A DNA stretch of 64,000 bases. Source: Stenocarpella maydis. Lineage: Eukaryota; Ascomycota; Sordariomycetes; Diaporthales; Diaporthaceae. The position numbers were made by a program, and so were the translations under genes. The stretch is taken from the NCBI GenBank assembly GCA_002270565.1, contig NQMI01000001.1:463575-527574 (forward strand). The letters run 5' to 3'. The notes beneath the pieces were generated by a model. The model was given only the letters and a program-made list of their open reading frames with translations. It searched no databases and was not told the DNA's origin. Below, one piece after another: positions 34,179-45,393 of this stretch (positions are counted from its first letter, which is position 1; each line of letters begins with the position of its first letter).

Positions 34179-35170
34179 ATGGATAACTTTGATGCGAGGC
34201 TCACTGCCGCCGAGGCCATCCGGCAACAATAGCTCGCAGAGACCTCAAAAACGACGAGCTGTGAGTATTCCTAGGACTCAGTGCTGGCCGCTTACATACG
34301 TTCTATCCGGTAAAGAAAGACACACTGACCACGTGCACAGTCATCTCGTCAACAACAATAAACACGAACAGGCAGCTCTCAGATTTGCAATTCTCCCATA
34401 TCATGCACTCGATTAGAGACTCCAATTTATGGGATGCCCACAAGACTCTTAATTACCTGCTACTCCACCAGAAAAGGTCGTCCCAGAACCAAGCCCGTCA
34501 ACTGGCTGAAAGTTTCTGGGAGTTTGCACGCATGAGACAGTGGGTCAGATCGAAAGACTCGGACATATCCGTCGTCAGGAGCGACTTTCTCTCGCGGCAT
34601 GCACTGAGGTGCTTCTTGGTCGACGTGATCGAGGAGCTACGCTCGAAAGGAATCCCGGTCCTGTTCGCCCTGGGCACATCGCAGGAGGGCCCGGCTACCA
34701 AGAGCCTGTCCAATGAGGACCTCCTGAAATATCTGGTCCGGCAGGTCCTTGACCTGCGGCGGAGGGGCCAGACGGAGAAGTCAATGTCCCTCAATGCGGC
34801 AGCTCTCTCAGGCGACATGTCTGAGAAGGAGTGGTTTGATCTTCTCCGACACCTGCTGTGCCGGCTATCTGGAAGTGTTTACTTTGTGGTGGATCTGGAG
34901 CTGCTCAACCGTGACTTTGTCACTCCGTCGGGCTTTCACTGGCTCTCCGCGTTTCTAGGCCTATTCACAGCAATCGCCGGGCGGGGAGTTCCACCGGCCA
35001 TCAAGGTCTTGCTAGTCAGCTACAGCTCGGTGTTGCCTTTCGACACCAGCAGGGACGAATACTCCAGGCTCATTGTACAAGCTAAGAAGACGAAGCTGGC
35101 GGCTCAGAGGCGGAGAGCGAGAGCGGTTACCACCAGAGGTCGAGGGCGTCAGTCTCATTTCAAGGTTTGA
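34179..35170 (+). pseudogene. NACHT/STAND-like protein remnant with in-frame TAG
   Basis: Exon 1 (34179-34260) opens MDNFDARLTAAEAIRQQ and then meets TAG at 34230-34232, after which the same frame continues (LAETSKTTS). A GT-AG intron (34261-34340) joins in phase to exon 2 (34341-35170). Exon 2 encodes DFLSRHALRCFLVDVIEEL, GIPVLFALGT, LLKYLVRQVLDL, EWFDLLRHLLCRL, SVYFVVDLELL and IKVLLVSYSSVLPF, then a basic tail. That order (a variant P-loop region, then LLKYLV, W-LL-L, VYFVVD and VKVLLVSY) is what I know from the C-terminal region of fungal DUF7708/NACHT-associated proteins; assignment is by memory of the pattern only. The first ATG lies 40 nt from the putative start of the divergent AAA+ gene. 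A shorter protein could begin at Met 34385. Confidence 0.6.
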
Positions 35171-35669
35171 GAGTGCTCGGAATAGACTGGAACATGGGGC
35201 CAAATGTAAAGACGGACAGGCATGGCTGAAGCGTTCGATGTCATGAGAGATTCTGTAACTTATCCGTGGAAATGACCAAGTCAGGTTTGAATCGTGACTT
35301 CCAGCACACTGACGCGGTTATTATTATTGTTTGTTTTGGCCGAGATGCCTTGCCCACGCACAGTGTTTTCTCAACCTTCACACTGTCCTTATCATCAATT
35401 GGCAACGGATTCGCACTGCAAGTGCTTGAGCTTCCAAGACAGCCGATACGACTCTCAGCCCGGAACAGGAAGGACAGCTGCATCTCCTCACGACGTTGTC
35501 TTGCGCTGTGATCATCGATGTCTCTTGGCATCCGTCCATATGGGCAGATGAAATAGTCTGCCGTATCGCCCAGCCCGGATAATCTCCCTCGCCCTCACGC
35601 CCTCTGCTTTTCAGCTCACTGCACCTTGGGCATCAGTATCACAGGAGCTGCGACGAATCAAGGGGCATC
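35171..35669. other. Intergenic, asparaginase promoter; no gene seen
   Basis: No exon or RNA is recognised. The promoter of the downstream glycosylasparaginase should lie here. Confidence 0.5.
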
Positions 35670-36755
35670 ATGAAGGCATACCTCGCCCTCGCCTCCCTCC
35701 TCCTGAGGGCCGCCAGGACAGCCGGCCAGGCGTCACCAGGCCTGCCGATGGTCATCAACACCTGGGGCGGGCCCTTCACAGCCGCCACCGACACGGCCTA
35801 CCTGTCGCTGGTGGCCACCTCGGCAAGCGCCCTCGACGCCGTGCAGCTCGGCTGCGCGGCCTGCGAGCGCAGCCAGTGCGACGGCAGCGTCGGCTTCGGC
35901 GGCTCGCCCGACGAGAACTGCGAGACCACGCTCGACGCCATGATCCAGGACGGCACGACCCTGAAGTCCGGCGCGGTCGCGGGCCTCAGGCGCGTCAAGG
36001 ACGCCATCGCCGTGGCCCGCCTCGTGCTGGACTACACCGACCACACCCTGCTCGCCGGCGACCTGGCCACCGAGTTTGCGGTCGGCTTCGGAGGCTTCGC
36101 CGAGGAGGACCTGACCACGCCCGACAGCGCGGCGAGGTGTAACGAGTGGAGGGCCGCAGGGTGCCAGCCCAACTACCGCGCTGGCAGCCTGGTCCCCGAC
36201 GCGAGCGCCTCGTGTGGGCCGTACGTGCCTGCTGCGACGAGCAGCGGCGCCACGCAGGGCATTGCTACCAGGGAGGCGGAGCTCAAGACGAGGAGGCCGA
36301 CTGCTTACGGGGCCTCGGCCGGGAGGTCCCACGATACCATTTCCATGGTTGCGATCCACGTGGACGGCACGATGGCCGCCGGGACGTCGACCAACGGTGC
36401 ATCGCACAAGGTCCCCGGGCGCGTGGGCGACGGGCCCATCACCGGGAGTGGTTCATATGTCGATGGGGATGTCGGTGGCTGCGGGGCGACGGGCGATGGC
36501 GATATCATGATGCGTTTCCTCCCCTGCTACCAGGCCGTGGAGAGCATGCGGCAGGGCATGAGCCCCAAGGAGGCTGCTGAGGATGCTGTCTTGCGGATGA
36601 TCAAGAAGTACCCGGCGGCAGCGACGGGCATTGTGGTAGTAAATAACAAGGGAGAGCATGGTGGTGCGGCATCAGGGTGGACTTTCACGTATGCCTACAG
36701 AGGTGGCACAATGAACGGCACCGAGGTGATTACGGTGCCTCCCTTGTCTGCATAG
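35670..36755 (+). CDS. Glycosylasparaginase (N4-(beta-N-acetylglucosaminyl)-L-asparaginase), Ntn hydrolase
   Basis: Ntn-type hydrolase that cleaves the GlcNAc-Asn bond during glycoprotein breakdown, working in a vacuolar or secreted compartment. Single exon, 361 aa. A signal peptide (MKAYLALASLLLRAARTAG) precedes the mature start at VINTWGGPF. The family motif SVGFGGSPDENCETTLDAMI lies near residue 72 and LKSGAVAGLRRVKDAIAVAR near residue 97. The self-cleaving nucleophile is Thr223 in HDTISM; cleavage would give alpha and beta subunits. The binding loop GRVGDGPITGSGSY lies near residue 251 and the pair GDIMMRFLPCYQAVESM near 284. Length and motifs match the human and fungal enzymes. The frame is intact and there is no intron. 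Confidence 0.92.
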   Translation: MKAYLALASLLLRAARTAGQASPGLPMVINTWGGPFTAATDTAYLSLVATSASALDAVQLGCAACERSQCDGSVGFGGSPDENCETTLDAMIQDGTTLKSGAVAGLRRVKDAIAVARLVLDYTDHTLLAGDLATEFAVGFGGFAEEDLTTPDSAARCNEWRAAGCQPNYRAGSLVPDASASCGPYVPAATSSGATQGIATREAELKTRRPTAYGASAGRSHDTISMVAIHVDGTMAAGTSTNGASHKVPGRVGDGPITGSGSYVDGDVGGCGATGDGDIMMRFLPCYQAVESMRQGMSPKEAAEDAVLRMIKKYPAAATGIVVVNNKGEHGGAASGWTFTYAYRGGTMNGTEVITVPPLSA

Positions 36756-37972
36756 TAATGTGTATATATGTAAGACCAACGCCAGCATTTGTTACTGTGC
36801 AATAGGATACCTACCGAACGTTGGGGTTACCTCAGGAGATCCGTCGTGAGTGCTCAGTGATCTTACCGGGGTCCTCGGGTAGATATATCGGACGCCCTCA
36901 AAAGCATCTGATCGACAAGGACAAAACGTTTTCGCTAGTCCGAAGAGATCCGCAGCTGAGATGATAATCTATCCCGGTACACGGTGCTCATAACTTGATG
37001 CATCAAGATCAGCAATCTTACTGCCCAGACATGTTAGGTAAGTTTGTGCTGACCTACACCCAACGACTTCAGAACCCAATAAATTATGTTTCTGAGCCCG
37101 ACTCAAAGCTTTGCATTTCTAACAGTATACAAGTCAGTGGACCGCACATCGCCTGGGTAGAGATGCTTGCGATCTGCCGCATCAATCAGTCCCGTAGGGC
37201 GGGGAAACAGGAGGTGCTCCGTCTTCTTTATAATCCACATAACCTAAGGCTTTAATGTTTTTGCAATGTTATGATGACCGGTGGTTCTCACGGAGAATTT
37301 AAATCATGAAATCTATCTGGGGAAATGATGAGCTGAAGCTATCCCTACCTGCATATGTAGGTACCAAGGTGACCGGCTGGATGTTACGCGTATTAATAGA
37401 AACTCAGCGCGTTCATTCGGTTCTCGCCGGGCCTACCGAAGTTTCTAAAACAAACAAGCCTTCCACGCCAAGGCGGAGTTGCCTGTCACAGGTAAGTTGA
37501 ACTTCTTGGACCATGGCAGTGCTTGTCGATCCTTGCTGGTTGAGCCCCCCCCCCCCGGGCCCCAAGTTTGCGTAACCGGTTCCAACAGAGCAAAGACCAT
37601 ATTTATGTTGCCAGTCAGGGAATCTCTTTTAGGAAATGTGATAGGGCCTTGTTGCATGACGCACGGCTCTCACAGGACTTTCAAATGCCAATGCCGTTAG
37701 ATGAACTTTAGCAGGAATATCATGCACAAAAGCCACAACCCCTGTCATCCGCAGCATTTAGGTTTGTCAAACTGATAAATAAATGTTGACCAGGAATAGT
37801 GGCCATTGGGTACCTGAATCACTCCATAATTTTTATAGCGCTGGATTATATATATACTTATCCTCAATCAGCTCTTGAGCGCAACAAAAGAATCCCCATC
37901 AACCACTTGAATCAGTTTTCTGTTGTGCTTCCAACGCAACATCGCTAATACCATTTTCACTCATTTCCCACC
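36756..37972. other. Intergenic, no gene seen
   Basis: No exon or RNA is recognised. A run of 10-11 C lies at about 37545-37556. A TATA-like stretch (ttatatatatac, about 37845-37857) lies 115-130 nt upstream of the secreted-protein start at 37973. Confidence 0.5.
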
Positions 37973-38717
37973 ATGGTGCCACACTCGTTTGAAGCCATCT
38001 TTTTGGCTCTTACTGTTTTGCTTAGCATTGTGGGTAACATGCGCCTGAACTTTACCCCTCGGAATACAAACATGGTTCCTGACAGTTGTCTCTAGGTCTC
38101 CTGCGCACCCATCAGACCGTTTGCAGTAAGTAGCCTCTTGGTGCCGTCCACAACACAATCAGCGTCTGACAACCTCTCAGGGAAACCAAGCATATTCCAT
38201 GGAATTCGAATCAGACGAAGCAGGCAACCGCTGGGTCTTCAACGTCTACGGTGATGGCTACAAAAAGGTTGACACCGACGGGAAGGCCGAACCAATCGAC
38301 ACACTCATGGTGAACAAGCAGTCGAAGCGCCTGACGGTTGTCAAGGCCATGAACGGGCTCGACACGACCGAGCCGAGACTCAAGATGCGGCAGGTCCTCA
38401 TGGAGTGCTGGAGGAAGACGGGCCTCGCGCCGTCGGACCTCGAGGAGGTCCTGGGCTACAGTGTCGAAAACGTCAACATGCAGCAGGCGGACGCGGACTG
38501 CCGCGCTGGGATGGGCCTGAAGCCCACCGACTCTTTCACCGTGTCCAGCCAGGAGACCGAGGCGACGAGGAAGGCCTGCTGGGACAAGCTTGGGAGCACT
38601 ATCTTCGCGTCTTCTATCCGGGGTTCTATCAAGGATTTTGGCATTAACAAGGAGCTGGTGAGCATCAATGTTCAGAATGTTGGTGGGGTTGACCATGTTT
38701 ACTACAAGTTTTCATAA
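37973..38717 (+). CDS. Secreted orphan protein, 207 aa
   Basis: Three exons (37973-38029, 38096-38125, 38181-38717), each a whole number of codons, joined by GT-AG introns; the middle exon is only 30 nt. The product starts with a clear signal peptide (MVPHSFEAIFLALTVLLSI, then VSCAPIRPF) whose tail is formed across both introns. The mature protein is acidic and hydrophilic, with AYSMEFESDEAGNRWVFNVY near its start, an -LKMRQVLMECWRK- helix, CRAGMGLKP, KACWDKLG and a C-terminus ending HVYYKFS. No membrane helix or GPI signal is present. I recognise no family. A TATA-like tract lies upstream. Small size, secretion and lack of known domain fit an effector-like or ligand-binding secreted protein, but no function can be stated. 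The neighbouring Zn2Cys6 regulator is convergent. Confidence 0.8.
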
Positions 38718-38961
38718 GTCAGCCACAGGCTCCCCGAGCGAGGATAAGACGCCATACTTCCAAGACCACCCTGTGCATGCATCCATGACCTAGATTCATT
38801 GCAGCCATGTGTCACGTACGGAGCTAGTAATCGCCTAAAATGACTAGCCAGCGCGACAAAAGAAGCTTCTTCAGAATATCTTGGTTCGTCTGCGATCATC
38901 TGAGATCATGCTGCTGATATTTAACCCACCCTGGGTCAGCTGGAGGGCCATGGAGAGAGTC

Positions 38962-41272
38962 TCAAATTTCTTGGGACCCCATGAGAGAAGGTGTCTCAAA
39001 GTTAAAGGTGTTCAGCAGGTCAAAGTTGAAGTAACCGTTGATGGCATCAATATCCGATGAGAAGTCGAGGTTAAAGTCGAAATTGCTCTCCTGGGCCTCG
39101 CTCGACGGCAACACAGGAAGTGCGTTGAGCGCGTGGTCTAACACGTGCTGGATGACAGCCTTGCAGGAGCTGCACAGGTCACCGTTCGGTGCGGATGGGC
39201 TGACCCAGTCTAAGAAACCGCTCAGAAGGCTAAGTTGTTGGATGATGCCAGAACGAGTGACTCCTTTGACCGGCGTGTGTTGTAGGGATGGCTTGAGGAG
39301 CTCGTTGCAAAGGACCCCACCGGCGGGGGCAGCAAAGGCCATGACCTGTTTGAGCGTCAGCTTACAGTGGCAGGAGTCATGCCTGCAATGCGGTCATGTT
39401 TTACTTACCAACCATTCAAAGTCTCCGTGTAGCCCGGCCAGTCGGTCCATGTGCGTCCAAAACACCAGTGTGACGGAGACCATTTCGAAGCTGACATTCA
39501 GCAGCTCTGCGTTGCCATCATGCCCCCTTTGTACCAGCAGACGTGTAATGAAGAACAGATTCTGGAGATGTTCTAGCCGGACAAGGATCTTGATATAAAT
39601 GTCTGGGGCTGGGACGCGCGGGTCTCTCACCACGTCAGGTGAGTACTTGAGGACGGCCGGTATCCCCGCAAAAGCCTCGTATTCGTGCTCTTTCAACGCT
39701 CTATCACGGGGTCAGCAACAATCACTGCACACGCTGAAAGGAAAAAGGGTGGCTCACAGTAATGCCTCGATAGAAGTGTACTCCGGACTACCTAAGGCAA
39801 CCTCCATCACCTTGTCTTTGACCCGCGCTAGCTTGGTTCTCGCCCGTACAATGGTCGTCGCGTAGCAAGCGCCATCGCAGTTCCATCCATTCTCGTCCAG
39901 CGCCTCAACCGCCGCGGCTATTGTCTCGGGATCAGACATCATGACTTCGTCTCTGAGGTCCAGTGGAAGGGGCGTCAGCATGTACTTCCTGCTCAGCAGC
40001 GGAGGCCGCCCACTAAAAGATGCGGCAACCTTGTCAACGACGAAGATCTGCGAGACAAGCCGTCGTTTGGCCTCCATCGCAATCGTTGGAATATAAGGCT
40101 TGTTATCGTGTAGCGCATGCAGGCCAAGGTACGTCGCCAGTGCGATATGGCCCCCGTGGAGTCTCCAGAACGAAGGGGACGCGTCCCCGCTTATCATGGA
40201 CTCGAGGATGGCGACCTTGTACATGAGGTACAGCAGCAGGCTATTTGGAGAGCACCCCTTGCAGAGCTCGACGCAAAGCTCCGCGGCCTCCTTGTACACC
40301 ACCATCAGCTGGGCGGGTTTCTTGTCCGACCTTCCAAGGTCCGGGCGGTGGGGATCGTCTGCGAGCTCTGCGAGGGCCCAATATGTGAACAGTATTCCCA
40401 GGCTATCCCACCGCAAGTTGCGACCAGAAAACGCGGAGAGCCACGCATCCGATTCAAGCTCGTCCTCTGCCCATTGCTTGGTTGTATTGGAGGTGATCAG
40501 GTGGGCCAGTTCCTCGAGATCTCTCGGCTTTCGTGACCTCAGCGTGCGGCCAAACACAGTGATCAGAGACTCTGCGACACGCTTTGCAGCGAGGCGTATC
40601 CACCCCTCGTTCGGGTTCATGTTTTTTTCGAACAGCGGCAAGACCACGTCCTCAGCTGGTATTCGATTCAGCACCACGAGGCTGGCCTCGAGGGATCGCG
40701 GGGACAGTATGATATTTGTAGTGCCTGCGGCACCATTCACCACTGACGGGGTTGGAGGACTGGTTGTAGCAACTGAAGTGGCACTCATAAAAGGGTCTCT
40801 GACAAGGGAAAGGCTGTTCTGTGTCTCTTGGAAGACGGCAGAAAAGCTAGTGAAGCCCAAGTACCCGGGACCTGTCTCGGACGGGATGCTCCTCGCGTCG
40901 GGTGAATCTGACAGCACATTTATACTGGATGACCTATTCGAGCTCGGAGACTGCCGCGCACTGCTTCATGGACCAAGGTCAATATCACTGCTGCAGTGCT
41001 GTTGCCGCAGGCCCTCCAGGAACTCACCTTGCCGGCCTGGCTTGGATCCTCGGCCGGGCGTGCGCAGGCTTCCGGGCAGACTCCCCAACTCCGAGGTAGA
41101 CGCAGCCGTTGGGGTTATTGCGAGCCCTGCACCGGCGACAGGCCGGGAACGCATGGTCGCATGATACTTTTCGCCTGGCGCAGGGCTCGCACGCCTGCAG
41201 CCGTCCGTTGCGGCGACGGCCAGGAGTGCCGAGCGCCGGGGCTGTTGGCAAGGCGGACTGAGACGGTTCCAT
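38962..41272 (-). CDS. Zn2Cys6 fungal transcription factor
   Basis: Binuclear zinc cluster regulator acting in the nucleus. Four exons (41272-41028, 40963-39758, 39700-39409, 39345-38962) join in phase to 708 aa. The cluster is Cys28-X2-Cys31-X6-Cys38-X6-Cys45-X2-Cys48-X8-Cys57 with basic residues (CEPCARRKVSC). It is followed by a basic linker. The middle region from about residue 150 to 480 is helical and matches the general style of the fungal regulatory domain (YKEAAELCVELCKGC, FWRLHGGHIALATYLGLHAL). The C-terminus is acidic and Phe/Asp-rich (NFDFNLDFSSDIDAIN), as in activation domains. ATG 41272 is chosen because it starts MEPSQSALP directly ahead of the cluster. The frame is intact. Its targets cannot be told; it is convergent with the secreted orphan gene. 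Confidence 0.92.
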
Positions 41273-41896
41273 GATGTGGACCTCTCGGCGTGGCTTTGTG
41301 AAACCGGCGGGCACTACCGTATATCTGAATGCAATCAGATAAGATCGACAGGATTGGTTGGCCAGTGGACCGTGTTGCATCTGAAAGAATGTTGGAGGAC
41401 GACTTCGTGCCTCTGTCCTAGACCGCTCGGGGCTCGGCTTATTATCCCAAGCCGGAGTTCGGCACTCGGATTCGTTTGCACAGTACGAGTTGGGGCATTT
41501 CTTTCGAGCTACGACGATAAAAGATGACGATCACAGACCTGCCTCATGGGCTTCGTACTACACAGTATATACCAAACCAAATGAGCTAGATTTCAGTCCA
41601 TCTTACGTGCATCACGCCAACGGTGCCTCAGGACGCGCTGCACGCCAACCAGCGGCCCTTGTCCTTCACAGCTGCCTGCCATCGAAAGGGCGTGTCAGAT
41701 CTAGGTTGAATTTGGAAAAGTGTGGCTCCACATAGTATGACTCCTGAGGCTCATATAGAATCCATTCATGGATTCTTAGAAGCCGTAAGATCTAGAATCC
41801 CTCTCTGTACTCTCCCTAGTTATATGTGCGCTATTGTCAATAGACTTCCGTGCTGTATTCAACCACTGCAACTGATTCTCAACCAAACAAGCAACT

Positions 41897-42196
41897 ATGG
41901 CGCATTCCTACGACGTCGCAATGTTCCAGGCGGCCCTTGAAAAGAAGACGCATCTCCTTCCACGAGGCAGCCAGCCCGCGACAACGAAGGGCCGACCAAA
42001 GGCAAAGGATGCCATGAGCTCAGAGATAACGTTGGTGGACGCCAACCCCACTCAGCAACCCCCAAAGGAATCGTCCGACGGTATACACAAGCATGGTTCT
42101 AACACGTCCCTTGTACCTGTGGCTGATCGAAGGTGCAGTGAACCAACAGTCTGGCTCATGAAGGAGGGACCCAACCGTATAGCACTGGATGTATAA
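41897..42196 (+). CDS. Possible small hydrophilic protein (99 aa)
   Basis: Open frame with ATG in an acceptable context (actatggc), encoding MAHSYDVAMFQAALEKK and then a Pro/Lys/Ser-rich hydrophilic chain. It has no signal peptide, membrane helix, introns or recognised domain. Its codon pattern is not strongly coding. It could equally be a chance frame. Confidence 0.3.
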   Translation: MAHSYDVAMFQAALEKKTHLLPRGSQPATTKGRPKAKDAMSSEITLVDANPTQQPPKESSDGIHKHGSNTSLVPVADRRCSEPTVWLMKEGPNRIALDV

Positions 42197-42968
42197 AATC
42201 CTGCCATCGCAATATTTGACCCCAGATATGGGACCAACTCCTGGCACGAGCCAGTATTTCATAGAACGGAGTTCTTCACCGATAGGCACATGACGTGTAA
42301 TACCACACACCAAAGAATAATTGATGTGACTTGGGCCAAACAGATGGGCATCCCCGTCACGGCGTCAACGAGCAGACATAGTCTACTTTCACTATCTTGG
42401 TCATCCTGTACTCTTCAGTGAATCGGCATCAAGAGTATCTAGGAGATTATTGGTGGCCCGTGAGGCTTCTTTGGGCAATCTCTGGAGTAATCAACGGGTG
42501 GGCTCGGGCAAGCATGAGTGGGAGATATGTAGTTCATTTGCAGCGGTATAAGACAATGGTCACAGGACAATTGATTAATGAGACTTTGAGAAGCAGGATC
42601 TGTTTAGGCCAACATGATCAGCCCATCAACAGTGACCTGTTATGGCTGTCCTCTCCTGTTTAAGTAGCCCATTGCTGCTCCCATCAACTATTTTAATAGG
42701 CTAACAGGGGTAATTATACATAATATTAACTTGGTGGCTGAGAACGCTAGCTATCTGCCATAATGGGACGGAGCATGGGCCAAACGCTGCTGGCGGCGTT
42801 TGAAGAAGGTTGGCTCCTGGGCCTAGGTGTTACGCCGGGTCTGTCACCAGAAGGAGTGTTTTCATTCCTGACTATAGAAATGGTGACCTTGAACATTCAC
42901 CTCCCTTGTTGACACAAGTTGGAACCACCTGTGCAAGGGAAATTCACCTGGCCTCTGCGGACGAGGTC

Positions 42969-42976
42969 TATATAAA
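42969..42976 (+). promoter_or_regulatory. TATA box of the small Cys-rich gene
   Basis: tatataaa lies 106 nt upstream of ATG 43082. The leader in between is A/C-rich (aaacaacaacaaatccatca), typical of strongly expressed fungal genes. This supports the gene model. Confidence 0.6.
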
Positions 42977-43081
42977 CCCAGAAAGTGGACGCTTCGGAAA
43001 TTTCCAGTCCTTCTTGGACATCATTGCAAAACAACAACAAATCCATCAATCCACCACAAACTGCACATTCTACCCATCACC

Positions 43082-43512
43082 ATGAGACTTCTCACCAAAC
43101 TCTCTCTCTCCGGCCTTTGCCTTCTCGGATCGGCTCTGGCGGCGCAAGTCTGCGTATGTATTGCATCCCATTTCATCATACCAGCGTTCTACAGTCAATC
43201 TGCGAAACCAAAAGAGGTCATCCATCTGACAAACAAGTTATAGTGCACTGCAAGCTGCGGTGTTTGCCTCCTCGAGGAGTGTGGAGGCCGCTGGGGTGTC
43301 TGTACCAGCGTTATCGTACGTAATCCCACTGCCAATCTTTTTTCGAGATACTGTCCATTCTGTGACAAAAGATATAAATTATCCCCATCGCTCATCGCTA
43401 ACACTGCCAATAACAGTTTAACACCTGCTGTGCCGACGAGAAGAAGGCCATTGCCTTCGACAACGAGGAGGATTTCCTCACGGCTGTTGCCGTCGGCTTC
43501 ACTCACGACTAA
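43082..43512 (+). CDS. Small secreted Cys-rich protein, 79 aa, 8 cysteines
   Basis: Three short exons (43082-43153, 43244-43315, 43417-43512) of 24, 24 and 32 codons, all phase 0 with GT-AG introns. Residues 1-21 form a signal peptide (MRLLTKLSLSGLCLLGSALA). The mature chain of about 58 residues holds eight cysteines, with spacing CC-X3-C-X2-C-X4-C-X6-C-X6-CC; the first CC is formed by splicing. Short loops between them include LLEECGGRWGV. The tail is acidic (DEKKAIAFDNEEDF). This is the profile of effector-like or antimicrobial-like fungal mini-proteins, but I recognise no named family and claim no activity. A TATA box and CA-rich leader lie directly upstream. Each exon is too short to stand out alone, so it is easily missed by annotation. 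Confidence 0.78.
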
Positions 43513-45393
43513 CAACGGGGCCCCGGGGGCGAGGGCCAACCTTCAGCAAGGAGAAACTTTTGGGTGGAGGCTTCAAGAGATCTACGATGGACATTCGTCT
43601 TTCACACGAACCAAGGACACAGCACTTGTAGCTGAGGAACAAAACCTAACGTAGAGCCAAGCAATACAGACTCTCGGGCCGACAGTCTTCCAAGGCTATT
43701 TGCACATCGCGTGATATTCGGTAATTTATCAATGGCCAAGATGAATCCCGTATTCTCGTCATAATTCTTTCATCAATATCCCATGCTCACCAAAAAAAAA
43801 GCCCTCAATGCTATTTTTACCCTTCATATATCTACCAAACAGAGAAGCTTGCTAAACAACCCGTCAAGCACAAGAAAATTGTCGAAGCTCAAAGGAAATC
43901 CATTTGCCGCCTTGACTACTTCAGGCCAGTAGTCTTTAATAGTACAGAACGCACGTTTCAGCCCTTACGACCAATTATCGACGTGGCTCCGCAGATTTTC
44001 AGAACAGTCTTTTCATGACAGTGACTTTCGCTAAATAGTAAGTTAAGACCAAATCCCAACACGCTATACTAGACCAAAAGCCCTGACATGTCATCTCAAT
44101 CGAATCATTACGAGACGAAGGATAGCCCACGCCTAAGGACCCGCGGGAGGTAATGTCTGACTGTGAGAAGTGCCAGGAACGGCACTTCGGTATCGGTGGA
44201 GCTGGGTGGATGTCCTCGTGCGCCGGGATGAGAAGAAGTCTAGCTATTATGTTACCCACATGGTCCGTTAACGTCGATCATGCACGACTATGACATGGAC
44301 CCTGCCAGGTAGAGCCTTGAATGGGCGAGAGAACCTGCGTAAGACAGCTATTCGCCAGGCTTCCGACGAGCTAGGTCTACCGCTGAGCTGCGTGGATGGA
44401 ATCGATCCCATCATACTTGTCTGGAGCGAATATGCCATTTCAGATGACGGAGATTGGAGGCACACTCACTATCCTAATTTCTGACGTCGTGAACCTCTGA
44501 AACCGTTCCAGCCTACAATTCCAACAAGAGACATCGAGCACTTGCCGAAGGGCCGCAATCGAACAAGCTGGCAGGCTCTACTTGCATCCTGCATTCCGAA
44601 ACGCCTGGCAAAGATGAAGACCCCTCCACCCCGCGAGTTGTGGGTTATGATGTGGTGTAGTGCACAGGTCACAATTCGACTTCTCCGGTGAGTGACACCG
44701 ATTACCGGGCTAAGTTACTGGTAGCGGTAAAGTCACCTGTTTGCATCTCCCTGCTTGTGGTGTAGCTGAATTGTAAGAGCACCTAAGAATCTAAAAACAG
44801 ACAGTCTGGCATTCCCCAGCAACTAGTGAACACTGGCAATACCTAGACCTAAAACATACAATTTGACCCACGGACCATTTCATAGCCACCGATGGTATGC
44901 GCAGATGAATCTCGTGGGAGCCCAGTCAAAACTTCAGCTCTACTGTGGCCGTGCAACAGACATATAAGTCAGTTGATTTACTGAACGCAAACGGATACCC
45001 AACGAAGGGTCTAGGCGAAAGCCAGTAAAGCCGATGCCGATCTGTGGCTGCATTATTGTGGTAGGCTGTGCTAGCTTCGGATTACCATGTGTATTCCACC
45101 CTCTTCTGCCGTGTGGTACTGGAATGCAGCCCTCGGGAAGGCCCGAGCAGTGAACAAAACATTGTCTCAGGACTCGAGGCATTGTGGGGTGTTGCTGCTT
45201 CCGGTGCCAATCTGTTCTCGTATTATTTCTGGGTCATGAGGCCTCACATACAGCATTATAAATATACGCTCCTTATGTTGCTCATGGCTACTTGGTTCAG
45301 CCACTCCTCACATTCATTGCATCCCTTGGCCGCACAACCGAAGAATTCTACTCTCCATTCGGACTTTGACCAGGCTCATAGATAAGAGGCACC
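43513..45393. other. Intergenic, no gene seen
   Basis: No supported gene or RNA. A TATA-like stretch (ttataaatatac, about 45255-45266) sits about 130 nt upstream of the GPI-protein start at 45394. Confidence 0.5.

Larger units (their letters stand above)
41273..43081. other. Intergenic with one weak open frame
   Basis: Contains the promoter of the Zn2Cys6 gene (minus side) and of the small Cys-rich gene (plus side). Apart from the small open frame at 41897-42196 no gene is supported. Confidence 0.5.

Noticed and set aside
36126..36660. Minus-strand and second-frame open frames over the asparaginase
   Set aside because: Shadows of the asparaginase coding sequence.
44290..44484. Small protein-like frame of 64 aa
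   Set aside because: Composition looks acceptable but there is no start context, splice support or recognised domain; kept out of the gene list.
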